A stretch of 64,000 bases of DNA from Arion vulgaris (GCA_020796225.1 CM036764.1:28497450-28561449), one strand, 5' to 3'. Shown: positions 1 to 12,349, numbered from the stretch's first letter. Program-made: numbers and translations. The notes: generated by a model from the letters alone, not told the origin.

Positions 1-1090
1 ATATGGCCAACCGAGTCTGTGCTGCTATTTTCTAACCTGGTGTGCTGCTCTAGGTGTGACCTGATGTGATTTACAAGAATTCAGTGAAGCTATTATGGGT
101 GTGATCTTATGACTGACAGAAAGGAAACTGAATGTAACCGATTTAAAAAAAAATTTTGTTAAAGAATTTACGAAGCTACTAAATAATGCAATTCCACCGC
201 CCAAGGGACATAACTATGTAAAATGTTAGCATCCGAACATGTTGTTTCCCTTGTTGCAGCCATTTAAATATCTCGTGAGCAAATTGTAAACGACCAAAAG
301 TGTTACTCCTGTCTCTTTTAAGTTTTGTATATTCTACATTGTCTCTTTTAAGTTTTGTATATTCTACATTTTTCTCGAAAGTACTTTCAGTATTTATATT
401 TTCTACTCCATATTTATTTATGACTTCTTTACTTGTTTCCATAAAATGTACCGCACTGAAATGGATCTAGTTTGTTCTAATTCACTGATCAAAGTCAGTG
501 ACATTGTCTTCATCTTACACATATTGAACGTATTACGTTTGTAAACATCATCTAATAAGTATTGCTTCTCTGAGTTTTCGCTAAGAACAGATGCCCAACG
601 TTTATCTGGACCAGAAGGTTGGAGCTTATAAAAATCAACTGGCAACCTCTTACACACAATAATCCAAGCATCTCTCTCTTAAAGGATGAGACACTCGATG
701 CTTTCGCATATTTTGGGTCCGCCCAATGCAGCACCCTCTGTTAGGGTTCGATTTTTTTTTAAAGAATCGGAGAGTATGAAAAATGTCAACAGGGTCTCAT
801 CTTGATGAAGGGGAAATCCCAACTGCACCTTCCCTTGACGATAACGGGAAAGACTAGTGCGGCAAAAGTAGCTCTGAAGATCGAGCACTCACTGGTACAA
901 CCATAATTGGTTGTCAAAGTCGGGGAGAAAATCTCTGCCACGTGAGTATTGTGGGGTAAAGAAAAAACGCGACATTATTCACCTGAATAAACTCTGGAGA
1001 CAATCCGACAATCATACACGACGGGGTAAAGTTCAGATTTCAAACACAGGAAAATGGGGCTCGCTAACCCCGTAAGGTAATCTAAGGCGA
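1..1090. other. Unassigned sequence, no recognised gene
   Basis: I see no recognisable gene or element here. A 30-bp unit is directly duplicated at about 311-370. Minus-strand open stretches at about 179-442 and 418-657 give charged, plausible-looking peptides in different frames. They match nothing I recognise and could be a decayed transposon or chance. Confidence 0.3.
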
Positions 1091-1130
1091 TGCACAGCCA
1101 ACTATAAACTTATGGGCCTGCGGAATCACG

Positions 1131-1447
1131 GGAAAACCTCTGACCTAGTTTCAGTTGTGGGGCTGGAATTTATATATATTTGATAGAACACTGCAAGCTT
1201 TTTTGCAATTTTACTTAATGTGAGTCTATGGTTATTTATTGTTGATAAATATTCATATTGATATTCCTTATTGTTAAACTTAACTTGTTGCATAATATAA
1301 CTTTGATTTAGCATTTTGCGTTGATTTTAAAATGATTTCGTCTATATACAACAATACTGGAATGCGGGGTCACGTGATCAATTGTCGTCTGATTTCCATA
1401 ATTTTTACCTGAGAACGAAAGCCTATAAGTTAATAGTTGGCTGTGGG
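1131..1447 (-). repeat. Left arm of a large inverted repeat
   Basis: Read on the minus strand this arm matches 1469-1790 read on the plus strand with only scattered mismatches and small indels, for example the shared block around gcattccagtattg. The same sequence recurs at 60505-60833 in the orientation of this arm, so it is a dispersed repeat of about 300 bp present here twice head to head. I see no coding motif. A short further piece of the same repeat lies at about 1092-1123. Confidence 0.8.
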
Positions 1448-1468
1448 CGATGCAACTTTCAAACTCAA

Positions 1469-1790
1469 ACCCCAGCCAACTATACACTCATACGGCAGCG
1501 GACTCAGGTAAAAATTCTTGAAAATAAGACCACGACCACGCATTCCAGTATTGATGTATATAGACGAATTCATTTTAAAATCAACACAACATGCTAAATC
1601 AAGGTTATATTATGCAACAAGTTATGTTTAACAATAAGGAATATCAGTATTATGAATATTTTTCACCAATAAATAACCATAGACTCATAGAATTGAGTAA
1701 AATTGCAAAAAAAGCTTGCAATGTTCTATCAAACATATATAAAATCCAGGCCCCCACCCCTCCCTCCCAAATCAAACTAGGTCAGGGTTT
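1469..1790 (+). repeat. Right arm of a large inverted repeat
   Basis: This is the reverse-complement partner of 1131-1447, separated from it by about 20-40 bp. The pair could fold into a hairpin of roughly 300 bp if transcribed. It contains the same landmarks in mirrored order, including the stretch attatgcaacaagtta near 1610-1625. Confidence 0.8.
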
Positions 1791-1812
1791 CCCCGGTCCG
1801 TTATGTGGCCCA

Positions 1813-3355
1813 ATATTAGAGTTGGCTGTACTGAAACCTCGGTTGCCTTGTGGAACAATCAATGAATAGATAACGACTAGTCAAACTACTTCTGATCTGA
1901 TCTAAAAGTAGGACGGAAAAGTGAGGCACTGGGCCGAAAATTAGAAAATAATTCAGTAAGGTGTGATTGCCAAAAATCAAGATCCGCAGTGTCTATCATC
2001 TGATTCACGTATCACTAAGAAGATTATTATTAACACAACATTGTGTTTTATTCTTTGATTGAATAGAATTCTGAGTTATTTTTGTCAAAGAGGCAAACCC
2101 TATCAAAACTGTGGTACCCTTGTATCAATTTGTGTAGAACCATGAAGAAAGCAAAGAAAAATAAGCACTGGTATTTTTTTTATATAAAAAGAATAGAAAT
2201 TGACGACACAGACCCACAAGGATAACAAGAAACCACTGAACATATTGCAGTGGAATGCAGATGTTTAGACTTTTGTTTAAAAGCAGCACTCACAACCCGA
2301 TTGCACACAAAGGAAATTGACATTGTATGTATACACACCACATAAACAAAAACAGGTTTAGCACTAGAGAATACTAAACATTTCTGACAAAGAGAGCACA
2401 GGCCTAAAAGAAGAGTGCTGATTCTGTTGTTTGGTTTTTTCAAGCAGCAACCATACAGATAGCATAATAAATACAGAAAAACATGCAGACATAATTGAAT
2501 CTGCTGAACTCTAGCATTCAAATAAGCCACAATATACAATGACTACTGTCCACAAGACAAAAAACTTTAACTACATGTATATACAAAGCTATAGCGAGAC
2601 TATATGTGAAACGTATTATATCTGATGTCTGACCATTGTTATCGTTGTAGCAACAGTGAATGTACATGGGATGACAAAATCTTTTCCACAATGGCTGGTC
2701 GCATGTAGCTTTGTGTTCTTAACTCACTTTCATATACGCACACACGTTGCTGTTTGTGTTATGGGTTATTTATCTTTACAGATTCTCCAAGTTCATTTCA
2801 AGTCCAAGACGTTTGCGTATTAGAGATGAGCATTCCCTTTCGCAAAATTTCATTAAGAGATAAATAAAGAACAGTTTTACACAATGCACCACTATGGAAA
2901 GGGATAGGGAGTATTGGGAGATCTACTGCAACTGACCTTCACTATGAAGATGACATCTAATCAATCAATCAATATACTTTAACTGTGAGGGATAGCACAT
3001 GCATGTGCACGGACACATACGCCTGTACGAACTCACGCGCGCATACATACAAACATCTGGTTGCCATCTTCTGTCTTTTAAAACTGAAGATACCAAACAC
3101 CGAGATCACCGATCAGAATGATCATAATAACACTAATAAAATTAGCCATCACTACACCATGTCAATCTGTCGCCATCATCCGTTTAACTATTAACGTCAT
3201 CATCAAAGTGTCAAATTCAGTAACAAACCAGTTTTCATACAATGTGGTATATTGGGGAATACGATGTTAGGTACACATGTGTCTGTCACCATCGACACAC
3301 CATGGGTGTTGTACCTTTACTTCTTAGTGTTTCTCTGATGCTCAATTTAGACTTT
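1813..3355. other. No feature recognised
   Basis: This is AT-rich sequence without convincing coding signal, terminal repeats or tandem structure. The ORFs present are short and show no family motif. Confidence 0.3.
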
Positions 3356-3476
3356 GTCGACCTGACAGTCGTTACGGATTGAGGATGGGTCGACCTGAAA
3401 GTCGCTACGGATTTTGGCTGGGTTGACATAAATGTCGTTACGGATTGAGGATGGGTCGACTTAAAAGTAGTTACGG
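3356..3476. repeat. Short 33-bp tandem repeat
   Basis: About 3.7 diverged copies of a 33-bp unit beginning gtcgacctgacagtcgttac are visible. The period is a multiple of three, so it stays open on the minus strand. No protein family is recognisable. Confidence 0.7.
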
Positions 3477-3886
3477 TCGGAAAAAACCCCACTGTGAGAT
3501 TGTATCGTCGTACCACACGCTTACGAAGCAAGTGTAATAACCACTACACTATTGAGGCTCTCGATCATTAGCGTATACATTGAACAAATATGTATAATAA
3601 ATGCGCTTTCAAGTGACAATAAACATGCACTAGGTCAGTATATTCTACCACCATCTATATTTTATTGACATCGATACAGATACCTACAGGATGTTATCTG
3701 CTGCACCTGAATAGAAAGCGAACAAGAGATGGCAGTAGGACCAGCACTTTCTGCTGTAACATAATCTAACCATCTAATCAATAGAGAACGAAAACAAATA
3801 GCGGTGACAAGTTTCACAAAGTACAGCAACAGAGAATGCGAACATTTAGACTAAAAAAATTCCAAGTCGCACATATAGTGTCCATT

Positions 3887-4145
3887 GAATGAAAATCGTG
3901 GAGTATCCTTTACAGAATTTAGCCATCAACAACAGTAAACGAGTCGTCGATTTTCTAGACACCACTTATACGTTCAGTAGTTTGCCATTGCTTTTTGAAC
4001 AGTGAGGTCTATTTTTATCATTCGTAAAAATCCAAGGGAACAAATTTGCTTCCAAACTTGCCATCCGCAAAGTTTGAACTAGGTACGCTTGGGTTGTGAT
4101 CGAGCTCACTACTGTTATACCGCTTTAAGCCACAGACGCTCACAT
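3887..4145 (-). mobile_element. SINE-C, tRNA-headed
   Basis: This matches the copies at 17553-17795 (minus) and 39311-39556 (plus). The shared core includes gttcagtagtttgccattgc and gtgaggtctattttta. The plus-oriented copy shows a tRNA-like head with a B-box-like ggttcaaatacc, so this is a pol III-type SINE inserted on the minus strand. Confidence 0.7.
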
Positions 4146-4360
4146 AGTGTCCAACTGGTGATATAAGCGCTTCATATTACATCCATTCTTCCCATTCTAA
4201 CTAGAGCTGCAAGTTTTCAACTGTTGTGCAGTTTGTGCCAGTCTATAAAGTCTGTATATTTTCCCTAGCTTAGATAGACCTCCCATGTAAAATATTTTGG
4301 ATAGATGGTTATATTGGAAGTGTGATTCAGTTAATTGTCCATTCAACCAACTTCATAATC

Positions 4361-4487
4361 GAAAATCGTGGCATATCCTAAGGACGTAGCCATCAACCAC
4401 AGTAAACTAGTCGTTGATTTTATAGGCACCACTTATACGTTCAGTAGTTTGGCATTGCTTTCTGAACGGTGAGGTCTATTTTTACCT
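4361..4487 (-). mobile_element. SINE-C, head-truncated copy
   Basis: Only the tail half of SINE-C is present, from gaaaatcgtgg to the gtgaggtctatttttacc block. It lies 0.2 kb from a fuller copy in the same orientation. Confidence 0.65.
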
Positions 4488-4630
4488 TAATCAAATACCT
4501 TGTAAAATAATAAGGACTGGAATTTCAGCCTCATCCAACTCCTAGCCCTTATATTTACTACCCTACTTCTCAACCATTCGCCTACTGCTATATGTGCACC
4601 TAACCAGCTGACAAGCAGTCCTGTATGTAT

Positions 4631-4631
<1 letters not shown>

Positions 4632-4673
<42 letters not shown>
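4632..4673. repeat. (CT)n microsatellite
   Basis: A pure CT run of about 42 bp. It produces spurious Arg-Glu-rich ORFs on the minus strand. Confidence 0.95.
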
Positions 4674-4679
<6 letters not shown>

Positions 4680-5352
4680 ACCAAATTCACCCAAGACTGT
4701 ACAAATCTCCAGAAAACACGCAGACGTAATTATTAGCCTGCCACATAGCAAACGATAGAAGAAAGGAAGTAGCGATTAACATTGACAAGAAATATCTGAT
4801 ACACTCGCTACTTGCTGTGGCAGCATTCTTCTTCCTTTGAATGCAGATGTTTTGTCAACCCTATCGCCCGTAGTCATCATCTATTACTGCACGTTTACGC
4901 TTCGAGCAGAGGCAAAACATTTCCAGATAATATCATTCCTGCTGTTCAAGTTCTGGTTTGTCACACTGTTTTGTTTCTTGTATACACGATCAAATGTTTT
5001 ATTTTTTCTGATTCCAACATGTTCTCCTATGCTCATAAGAACGTTTGTATTCGAAGAGTTATTTCCTCCATATCACAAAGGGAGAAGATTCGTTCTATTC
5101 ATCATGTGGTGAAAACCAGGAAATTTGTTGTTTTTTTCCTAATTTCTAATCATGCTAAGATGTTACTGCTGGGAAAACTGTCTTAAATCGTGTGTAATGG
5201 ATAACATGTCTACGAACCGCTATGTTTACGGCACATAATGTGTCTTTATTTGAGTAGATAATACCCTTCGTGCAAATCTATAACTAATAAAACTGCTGGA
5301 TGTAACCAGTGATTGCAATATGTAAGATAGAAATACTCCGTAAGTAGAGAAT
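4680..5352. other. No feature recognised
   Basis: There are overlapping short ORFs around 4812-5186, but no conserved motif, repeat match or splice-flanked exon that I can support. Confidence 0.3.
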
Positions 5353-5430
5353 TCTTGTTGGTCTACACGCTCTGATATAACCAATAAAACGCTCGCCCAT
5401 ATGTTGAAAGAGACATGCCTCGGCTTAAAG
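5353..5430 (-). repeat. Dispersed repeat W
   Basis: About 80 bp whose reverse complement resembles 15655-15735. The shared landmarks are ttaagccgaggcay, ctttcaac and ggttatatca followed by gcgtgta. It is too short to classify. Confidence 0.5.
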
Positions 5431-5541
5431 AGGCTTTAATCTCTCTCCCACATAACAAACAAACAAATTTACATTAGTAAAGTTATTACAGATGACCTGC
5501 TGATTAGATTTTTTTAAAACACCAGGTAATACAGTGTTCCT

Positions 5542-5738
5542 TATAACACGAAGGGTCCTTGCCTGGAACCCGCAGGGACAGTGAAAGAAGGGGAGGCCGA
5601 GAAATACATGCAGTCGAGATTTGGAGGCAGAGATCAACAATATAAATAAGAGCTGGAGGGAGCTGCAGGAGATAGCTAGAGATAGGAAGACTTGGCATGA
5701 GTTGGTTGAGGGCCTATGCCCCAATCCGGGGTAAAAGA
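5542..5738 (+). mobile_element. LINE-2 3' end fragment
   Basis: This matches 27325-27520 at high identity. The encoded C-terminal tail reads, in pieces, like EGRPRNT, LEAEINNI and WHELVEGLCPNPG, a layout typical of the region after the reverse transcriptase in non-LTR elements. It is truncated on its 5' side, and only the terminal ~200 bp is present. Confidence 0.75.
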
Positions 5739-5996
5739 AAAAAGAGCGAATACAGTGCTCTTTGCAGATTGCTACTTCCTACTGGAATCAATACCAAACA
5801 CCAAAAATGAACATATGTCGCATGGATGTTTCTGTGTAGACAGTGTACCGTAACATTACTGCAAACAGTATATTGTGTTAATGCAAACAATAAATTGTGT
5901 TAATGCAAACAATAACAGCATAGACGACTAAATAATGACTGAAAAAAGGACAAACTTTTCATTCTATATTTAACGTTATACGTTCAAGCAATGTCT

Positions 5997-6245
5997 CGAT
6001 ACCGCTCTGTCCTGGGCAACTTATTCAATCTCTTCAATGGAATTAAGTCTGATATTTCTAGCCTCTCTCAGTAAAGTTCATATCATGGTTTCCATAAAGC
6101 GTCATCTTTCGTGGACTCTTTGCCTCCTACTTCAATGCCTGCTTTGTGATTCTTTGATCATTTCTTCTCAGAGTATGCCCAACATATCTCCATCTTCTCT
6201 TTCTTATAACAGATATTACTATACAGTGATTGAGCAGACATCTAT
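5997..6245 (-). mobile_element. LINE-1 3' end fragment
   Basis: The reverse complement matches the 3' end of the LINE-1 family seen at 7080-7455 and 14480-14735 (HTLRRNDQRI..KQ, then ..RNIGLSS..). It is strongly 5' truncated and decayed. Confidence 0.7.
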
Positions 6246-6447
6246 ATAGATTATGCTAATGTCATTTTTCTCATGTTTCTGCCTATTACATAAACAGTTA
6301 AATGTGGTGCAGAAAGAAGGTGTGAGAATCATCATGAGAATGACTTTCAGAAAACACTTTCATTACATATAACACTGAATTCCAAACATAGACAATATCA
6401 ATATGAACAAAGAAAATAGTGGCTTCGAATAACAAAGAAAAATCAGT

Positions 6448-6450
<3 letters not shown>

Positions 6451-6491
<41 letters not shown>
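6451..6491. repeat. (CT)n microsatellite
   Basis: A pure CT run of about 41 bp. Confidence 0.95.
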
Positions 6492-6494
<3 letters not shown>

Positions 6495-7079
6495 CGTTCT
6501 TAATGCCGTTTTTATCATTCTAATGTAATATATAAACAGCTTAATACCAAGAACGGGTATACGTTCACAACCTTCAGTACCAATTGGAGCTCTGGTGCTT
6601 ATCCTTCGGTGGTGTGTTCGGTTTCAACCAGCGTTTACTGGGTTCGCTCTCCGTTAGCCTTTTGCTGTCTCCAGCCAAACCTACAAGGCAGCAGGTTAAA
6701 CCAGTATACGATTTCTAACAGCGCACTGACACTTAAAACAAGGAAGTTGGGTACAAATAAAAGAAAGCTAATTCCCTATTCCTTCGCACCCAGCATATGA
6801 TTACTCAGCAAATACAATGAGCTTTCAAAGATCGTGCACTAGAGAGCTTGTGAGCGGTTCAGTCTATGAAATCAGTGCACAGTGAGGTTACCGATACCAC
6901 AAACAATGTAAATATCAGTTACGCCCTATATCCTGATCACTGTATGTATATACTATTAGAACAGTGTTAAACTGATAAATCTTCACGGGACACATGACAA
7001 ACTCAATTAAATGTGCCTCACATAATGCTACAAAAAGGAAAGCAGGAATTCATACAAAAATCAGTATCACCATACCAGC

Positions 7080-7455
7080 GGCCAGGCTATGCCTGAATTT
7101 ATAGCAAGCAAATGCAAGACCAGACATGTCTGGTCAACCACTAGTAACAACTGTTATAAGAAAGAGAAGATGGAGATATGTTGGGCACACCTTGAGGAGA
7201 AATGATCAACGAATATCAAAGCAGGCATTGAAGTGGGATGCAAAGGGTTCAAGAAAGAGAGGTCCACCTAAAGAGACCCTGAAACGAACTTTGCTGAGAG
7301 AGGCAAGAAATATCGGTCTCAGTTCCATGGAGATTTAACGAGTTGCCCATGATAGAGCGGTATGGAGAAATTGCTTGCAGGCTCTATGTAACGTATAAAG
7401 GTACGAGAGGAATTATTATTATTATTATTATTATTGTTATTATTATTATTATACA
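7080..7455 (+). mobile_element. LINE-1 3' end with (ATT)n tail
   Basis: The reading frame encodes VGHTLRRNDQRISKQALKWD, then GSRKRG.PKETLKR and REARNIGLSS. This is the basic C-terminal tail that follows the reverse transcriptase in non-LTR retrotransposons. The same peptide occurs at 14490-14699. The copy ends in a TTA/ATT microsatellite (about 7410-7453), which is the natural 3' tail because the 14.7 kb copy ends the same way. It is heavily 5' truncated. Confidence 0.8.
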
Positions 7456-7574
7456 AAATGCTGGTCTCATGAAAGCACTATTTGCGATAACCAGATTACA
7501 AATGACTAAAGCAACCAGCACCACATGATGTGAGATAGAGGAATCCACATGTCTTTCGTCACATATTTTCAGTT

Positions 7575-8103
7575 TAGAGATTTATTGTCTGACTTTATAT
7601 GTTATATCTGCCATATCATCATCACCAAATAGCTTGTCCAATTCCGAACTTGGTTCCCATGACAGCAGTCCTGAAAAACTGTTCTGTTGAAGTTGACCGG
7701 CGTGAGAAGCAGTCATTCTCAGATCGTCAATGACATCTTGCACACATCGTCTTCTATGTCTTCCTCTCATTCTTCTTCCAGGCACCATTTCTTCCAAAAT
7801 TATCTTCTCTATACACTCATGTCGTTTGATGTTGCCGAAATATTTAATTTTCCTTGAAGTTATCTTCTTTAATAGCCAACTCTCTTTATTATCAAGTTGT
7901 TGCAGAACAATATCTGCCGTATAGGAAGTCTGAATTTCTTCCATTCTTTTGTATCCTTTGCTTGATCGAAATTGGTCTATTGGTCGAAAAGTCCCTGTAT
8001 ATTGTTTTTTGTACTTTGTGAAAATTCAGTACTTAGTTTTTACGTGTTTCGGTGTTTCGCATTTACTACATAGTTTTATTTCAGTTTTCCGATATATCAT
8101 AGA
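7575..8103 (+). repeat. Repeat Z, split by a LINE fragment
   Basis: This shares an ordered series of blocks with 32983-33183 and 59680-59893: gatttattgtctga, atatctgcc, gtatcctttgcttgat, a ggtcgaaa box, tttttacgtgtttcg and agttttact. The first copy is interrupted at 7613-7909 by a LINE tail flanked by the 9-bp duplication atatctgcc (7604-7612 and 7910-7918). The nature of Repeat Z is unknown. No ORF is shared by all copies. Confidence 0.7.
7613..7909 (-). mobile_element. LINE 3' fragment inserted in Repeat Z
   Basis: The minus-strand peptide contains KITSRKIKYFGNIKRHE, ILEEMVPGRRMRGRHRRR and VQDVIDDLRMTASHAGQL. This is the 'KWFGH..R..GRRRGRP..W.DD' layout found at the C-terminus of many LINE ORFs. 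The 9-bp target-site duplication atatctgcc flanks it, and the other Repeat Z copies give the empty site. Confidence 0.75.
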
Positions 8104-8435
8104 GGGATACGGTAAAACTTAACAAAACATGCCATACATCGATAACAGGTCGATTATAATTTTACATAAGCAAGGGAAAAGGAAAATACTAAAACAATAA
8201 TTTAAATAGCAACTGAAGTTTCAACAAATAGATCTTATTCGAGGTAACAAGCACCGAAACAAGTATGGTGATTAATGCATATGAAAAAAAGGACGAGAAT
8301 GGGTACAATTGTAACAGGAATAGGAAACCTGGTAAATGACGCACACTTGGTAGTTATCAGGCTAATGCAAACTATCAAATCCAAATGATTACTCACGCAC
8401 ACAACCAGGACATTTTTAAACTAATATCATCATCA
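8104..8435. other. No feature recognised
   Basis: AT-rich spacer between Repeat Z and a LINE fragment. Nothing supportable is seen. Confidence 0.3.
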
Positions 8436-8544
8436 GGTGTCGTGCCGGCTGGTGCAGGCGATCATGGATCTCTACAAGTCTCTGTTCCTGGTATTTGCTA
8501 ACATCTCAGATGTTGACGCTCTTCCGTGTCACGAAGTCTGTCTA

Positions 8545-8588
<44 letters not shown>

Positions 8589-9145
8589 GTCTTCCTTTGA
8601 TTTACCGGTTGTCACAATGTGTTCTAAACATCCCCTTCTCACCACACATATCAGAAAAATGATGACTGCCTCTTTCTTGTATTGACAATACGTTTTCTCT
8701 GTATCTTGGCTTCATTCAACACCTCTACATTCGTCATTTTACAAAGTCCATGGATCATTCCTCTCATCCTTCTTCTGTGAAACCACATCTCTGTGGCCTT
8801 CGGATATTTTTCTGTTAATGTTTTACCGTCCATGACTCGCATCAGTATTTCAGTATTGGCTTTATGTAACACTGAATAACTTTTAATCTGACTTCAATTG
8901 ACAGTGATCTGTTGCATATAATGCTTCTCATTTTCTGCAACGCAGCTTTGGCCTGCTCTTTATTTTCTGATCTGGCATCTTATGTTAGCAGAACTCCAAG
9001 ATATTTAAATTGATGTATTTGTCTTAGCTCCGACTCACTTGCTATGAAGGTGCATTTTGTCGGAGTCTACTTTTTTGAGATAATCATAACTTCAGTCTTG
9101 TTAATACTCATACCCAGTTCTTTGTGGTTACTTTCTGTCACAACC
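8436..9145 (-). mobile_element. LINE-7 3' half, decayed
   Basis: Minus-strand pieces resemble the end of a reverse transcriptase and the following tail: INKTEVMIIS near 9110, then NVEVLNEAKIQRKRIVNT and RKRQSSFF near 8650-8760. The extreme 3' end (ending in a ..RHDT-stop motif near 8437) matches the LINE tail at 29409-29480. A (CT)n run at 8550-8588 interrupts the tail. There are many frameshifts. Confidence 0.6.
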
Positions 9146-9179
9146 GTGTCAGACTAATTGACCTGTTATAGGGGATCCG

Positions 9180-9540
9180 TGGTCAAGATTGTACTAATAC
9201 ACATATGATTACTAATTCACACAACACGGCTTTATAGAGTGCATATCACGTTTATTTATTGATGTTAATCTGGTGGTGTTTACCAACACGTCCGCTCACG
9301 TCTAATGTTTATATCGGTCTCCTATGTTGTCACTATGGTCGCTAAGCAGTCCTAACTAATCTAAGTCAAACTAGTCTCATTCTAGTGCTGCTATTCTCAT
9401 CATAGTGCGCAGCTTTGGTGTGTAAACCCCTCACGGTGTTTCCTTATACTATCTAGTTCGTTGCTATCGTATCCTATCTACTTGTCTAGTATGAGGCCCT
9501 CTGCCCTGGGGCCCCGGCATAGCCATCCCCTCCAACGGAC
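9180..9540 (+). repeat. Dispersed repeat Y
   Basis: This matches 35745-36075 over about 330 bp. Shared landmarks are gtttatatcggtct, atgttgtcacta, cgctaagcagt and a ctatctacttgtctagt region. No coding potential or terminal repeats were recognised. It may be a piece of an LTR or another non-autonomous element. Confidence 0.65.
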
Positions 9541-9930
9541 CCTCCTGGGCAACTCGTTCATCTACTATATGGAATAGAGTCCCATATTTCTCGCCTCTCA
9601 AAATAAAATTCTCCTCAGGATTTCTCTAGCGCATCCTTTCTTTCTTGAACCCTTTTTCTCCGACTGCAATTTCTGCTTAGCGATTCTTTGATCATTCCTT
9701 CTCAAAGTATAACATATTTTACTAATGGTTGACCAGACATTTCTATGATTTCATCACTTCTCCTGAAATCATCCCATTTTATATTCATAATTTTGGTTTT
9801 CGCAGTCATCTATTTTCAAAAGCAAGCAACTCACTTTTCATATCTTCAGTCATTTTTCAACTCTCGCTGGCATGTGTTACAACATTGCAATTGAAAATTC
9901 GTAATTTAGTTTTAAAAATATATAACGCGT
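9541..9930 (-). mobile_element. LINE-1 3' fragment
   Basis: The reverse complement follows the LINE-1 copy at 14233-14660 block by block (acgaattttcaat, then atgccagcgagag, ggagaagtgatgaaatca and tcaagaaagaaagg). It is a decayed, 5'-truncated copy on the minus strand. Confidence 0.7.
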
Positions 9931-9998
9931 AGTTCCGTATTTAATTTAGACTTTTAAAATCTGTTGCTACTTTGAAAATTCGTAGTAAAATTTCTTGT

Positions 9999-10503
9999 TA
10001 GTATCTCCTGTATCTCCCGCACAGTCCAAATTGTTATACAAATAGTGAACTGCTCTGTTAGTATCTCCCTCCCGCACAGTCCAAATTGTTATACAAATAG
10101 GGAACTGCTCTGTTAGTATCTCCCTCCCGCAGTCCAAATTGTTATACAAATAGGGAACTGCTCTGTTAGTATCTCCCTCCCGCACAGTCCAAATTGTTAT
10201 ACAAATAGGGAACTGCTCTGTTAGTATCTCCCTCCCGCACAGTCCAAATTGTTATACAAATAGGGAACTGCTCTGTTAGTATCTCCCTCCCGCACAGTCC
10301 AAATTGTTATACAAATAGGGAACTGCTCTGTTAGTATCTCCCTCCCGCACAGTCCAAATTGTTATACAAATAGGGAACTGCTCTGTTAGTATCTCCCTCC
10401 CGCACAGTCCAAATTGTTATACAAATAGGGAACTGCTCTGTTAGTATCTCCCTCCCGCACAGTCCAAATTGTTATACAAATAGTGAACTGCTCTGTTAGT
10501 ATT
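9999..10503. repeat. 55-bp minisatellite, about nine copies
   Basis: The unit starts cacagtccaaattgttatac and recurs at 10020, 10075, about 10129 and then every 55 bp to about 10457. One unit lacks three bases (near 10128). The first and last units share tagtgaac instead of tagggaac, so the inner units look homogenised. Short ORFs on the minus strand are by-products. Confidence 0.95.
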
Positions 10504-12239
10504 ATCATTATGGATTCCAACGTGATATCTGTATTACTTGTCATATGTGTCTTCATTATATTTGTCTTTTCATAGCTTATCTTCAGTCACAACTTTTCAT
10601 TGTATGTATGTTGTTGTTTTGATTTGTATATCTTGATTGTTTATTACTGAACAAGACAATATGTTGTATGATAAACACGACAAAATCTCCACGTAGAAAT
10701 ACTGCTAAGCACATGGTATTGCATAGACAACACTGAATCAAGCAGTCTTCTGGAATTTGATAGCAAATTTGCGACAATTATCCCGAAAAAAACGAGTAAC
10801 CAGGAGAAACATCAACGAATAAGCGAAATCTACAAACTTCACTATCTGGCACAAAGACAAAAAGAGTGAACTTGTAATTCCTGGGAGAATGTGAACAATA
10901 CCACCTATATCAATTCATACAGACAACATTCATCCGTCTGTATGCATTCAGATTTCTCAATCTCGCCATTTTTTATGACTTTTAATTTGAGATATATGTT
11001 TTCCTGTCTACCTGCATATATATCAAATCCTTCAGGCTATTTGGACAGAAGTTTTCGTTCAGCCTAAATGAAGACAAATTGGACATGTGTTTCCTGGTAA
11101 ACATGCCTATTTATCAGGAGTGTTGAAAACATGTATAACTTGCGAGTGTATATTAATGTCACGACATTCCCTAGCCTTCCTGGAGGTAAGAGAGAGAATG
11201 CATCGTGCTGAATGAGTGGAGCAGACCAGATAATAGAAGGTGAGCTATCTGTCAAGTCTGTTTAATAAAAACAAAGAGGCAACGGAAACTCAGCGAATGT
11301 TTGATTATTTGGATGAAAGTAAAGTTTTTGGAATGAAGGTTCTCTTGTGTATGTATACGTGAGACATGTAAACATCCATTGATAGCAGTGAATAAAACAG
11401 TCGTAGATTTGTGAGCACTGCGGTCCAAAAACAAACCTGGATGAATTGTATGAAGGTAAATGATGTAATCATATATTATATATTGGCGAGGGGATGGGAA
11501 GTGTTAGATCTCACAGTATTGGAACTCAATAGTTGAAGGTGGTATGAACAGTTTGATATCCAGTTAAATTCCCGCTTCCTAATTAACGAACCATATTCGA
11601 CTCGTTCGACATCCTGCATGACTGCCCCCATTTGAACAGCGTGAGATGGAAAGTCTGGTCGACAGAAGCAATCCTTCACAACAAACTGTGGGGAAGGGGA
11701 GTGGGGGGACGACGACAGGTAAAGACTTCAAGTGCGCCGCCCAGTTTATAATCCATACCGGAATAGTCACCTAACATGGGCTCACAAATGGATTTTCCGG
11801 AACCACTGAAGGGGGCTTTGACTGTATTGATGCCTTGCGTAACAACATACCTGTGAAACATATCATTCTCTACTCTTGTTTATTTTACAAATAAGTATAA
11901 AAACCGTTTGACAACGGAGTCAGAAACCAAACACATGTTTCAGCTATTAACTTCGATATAACAAGAAGTGTGTGCCAAATGCATCACATACCTTCTCATT
12001 GAAAAAGTCAACAATACAATTGTATTTATAACCAGCTTTGACACTAGAGTAAGACTTTGTCTTTTAAACATAAGAAAGCAAAATGTCCTATAAAAAGGTA
12101 TCAATGACTCATTCACTAAATTGTTATGGAGTACCAGTAAAACTGGTTGAGGAAGATAAACATTCAATAAGTATCATTTAAATGAACATTAGTAGGCATC
12201 AGGTCGTCCTCACTATATGAACTCTATTAACTTTTATTC
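10504..12239. other. No feature recognised
   Basis: The 1.7 kb stretch contains only short chance ORFs. There are no repeat matches elsewhere in the window, no tandem structure and no splice-bounded exon that I can defend. Confidence 0.3.
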
Positions 12240-12292
12240 AAATATTATTTGAGTTCAACAACTGATGATGCTTTCCTAGACTGGGCAAATAT

Positions 12293-12349
<57 letters not shown>

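Noticed and set aside
179..657. Two overlapping minus-strand ORFs near the window start
   Set aside because: They look protein-like in composition but are in different frames and unrecognised. The evidence is not enough to call a gene.
4487..4751. Arg-Glu-rich ORFs
   Set aside because: They are translations of a (CT)n microsatellite.
9999..10503. Possible CRISPR array (regular 55-bp repeats; also 28046-28605 and 62343-62997)
   Set aside because: Whole units are repeated head to tail with no variable spacers, in a eukaryotic context and with no cas genes.
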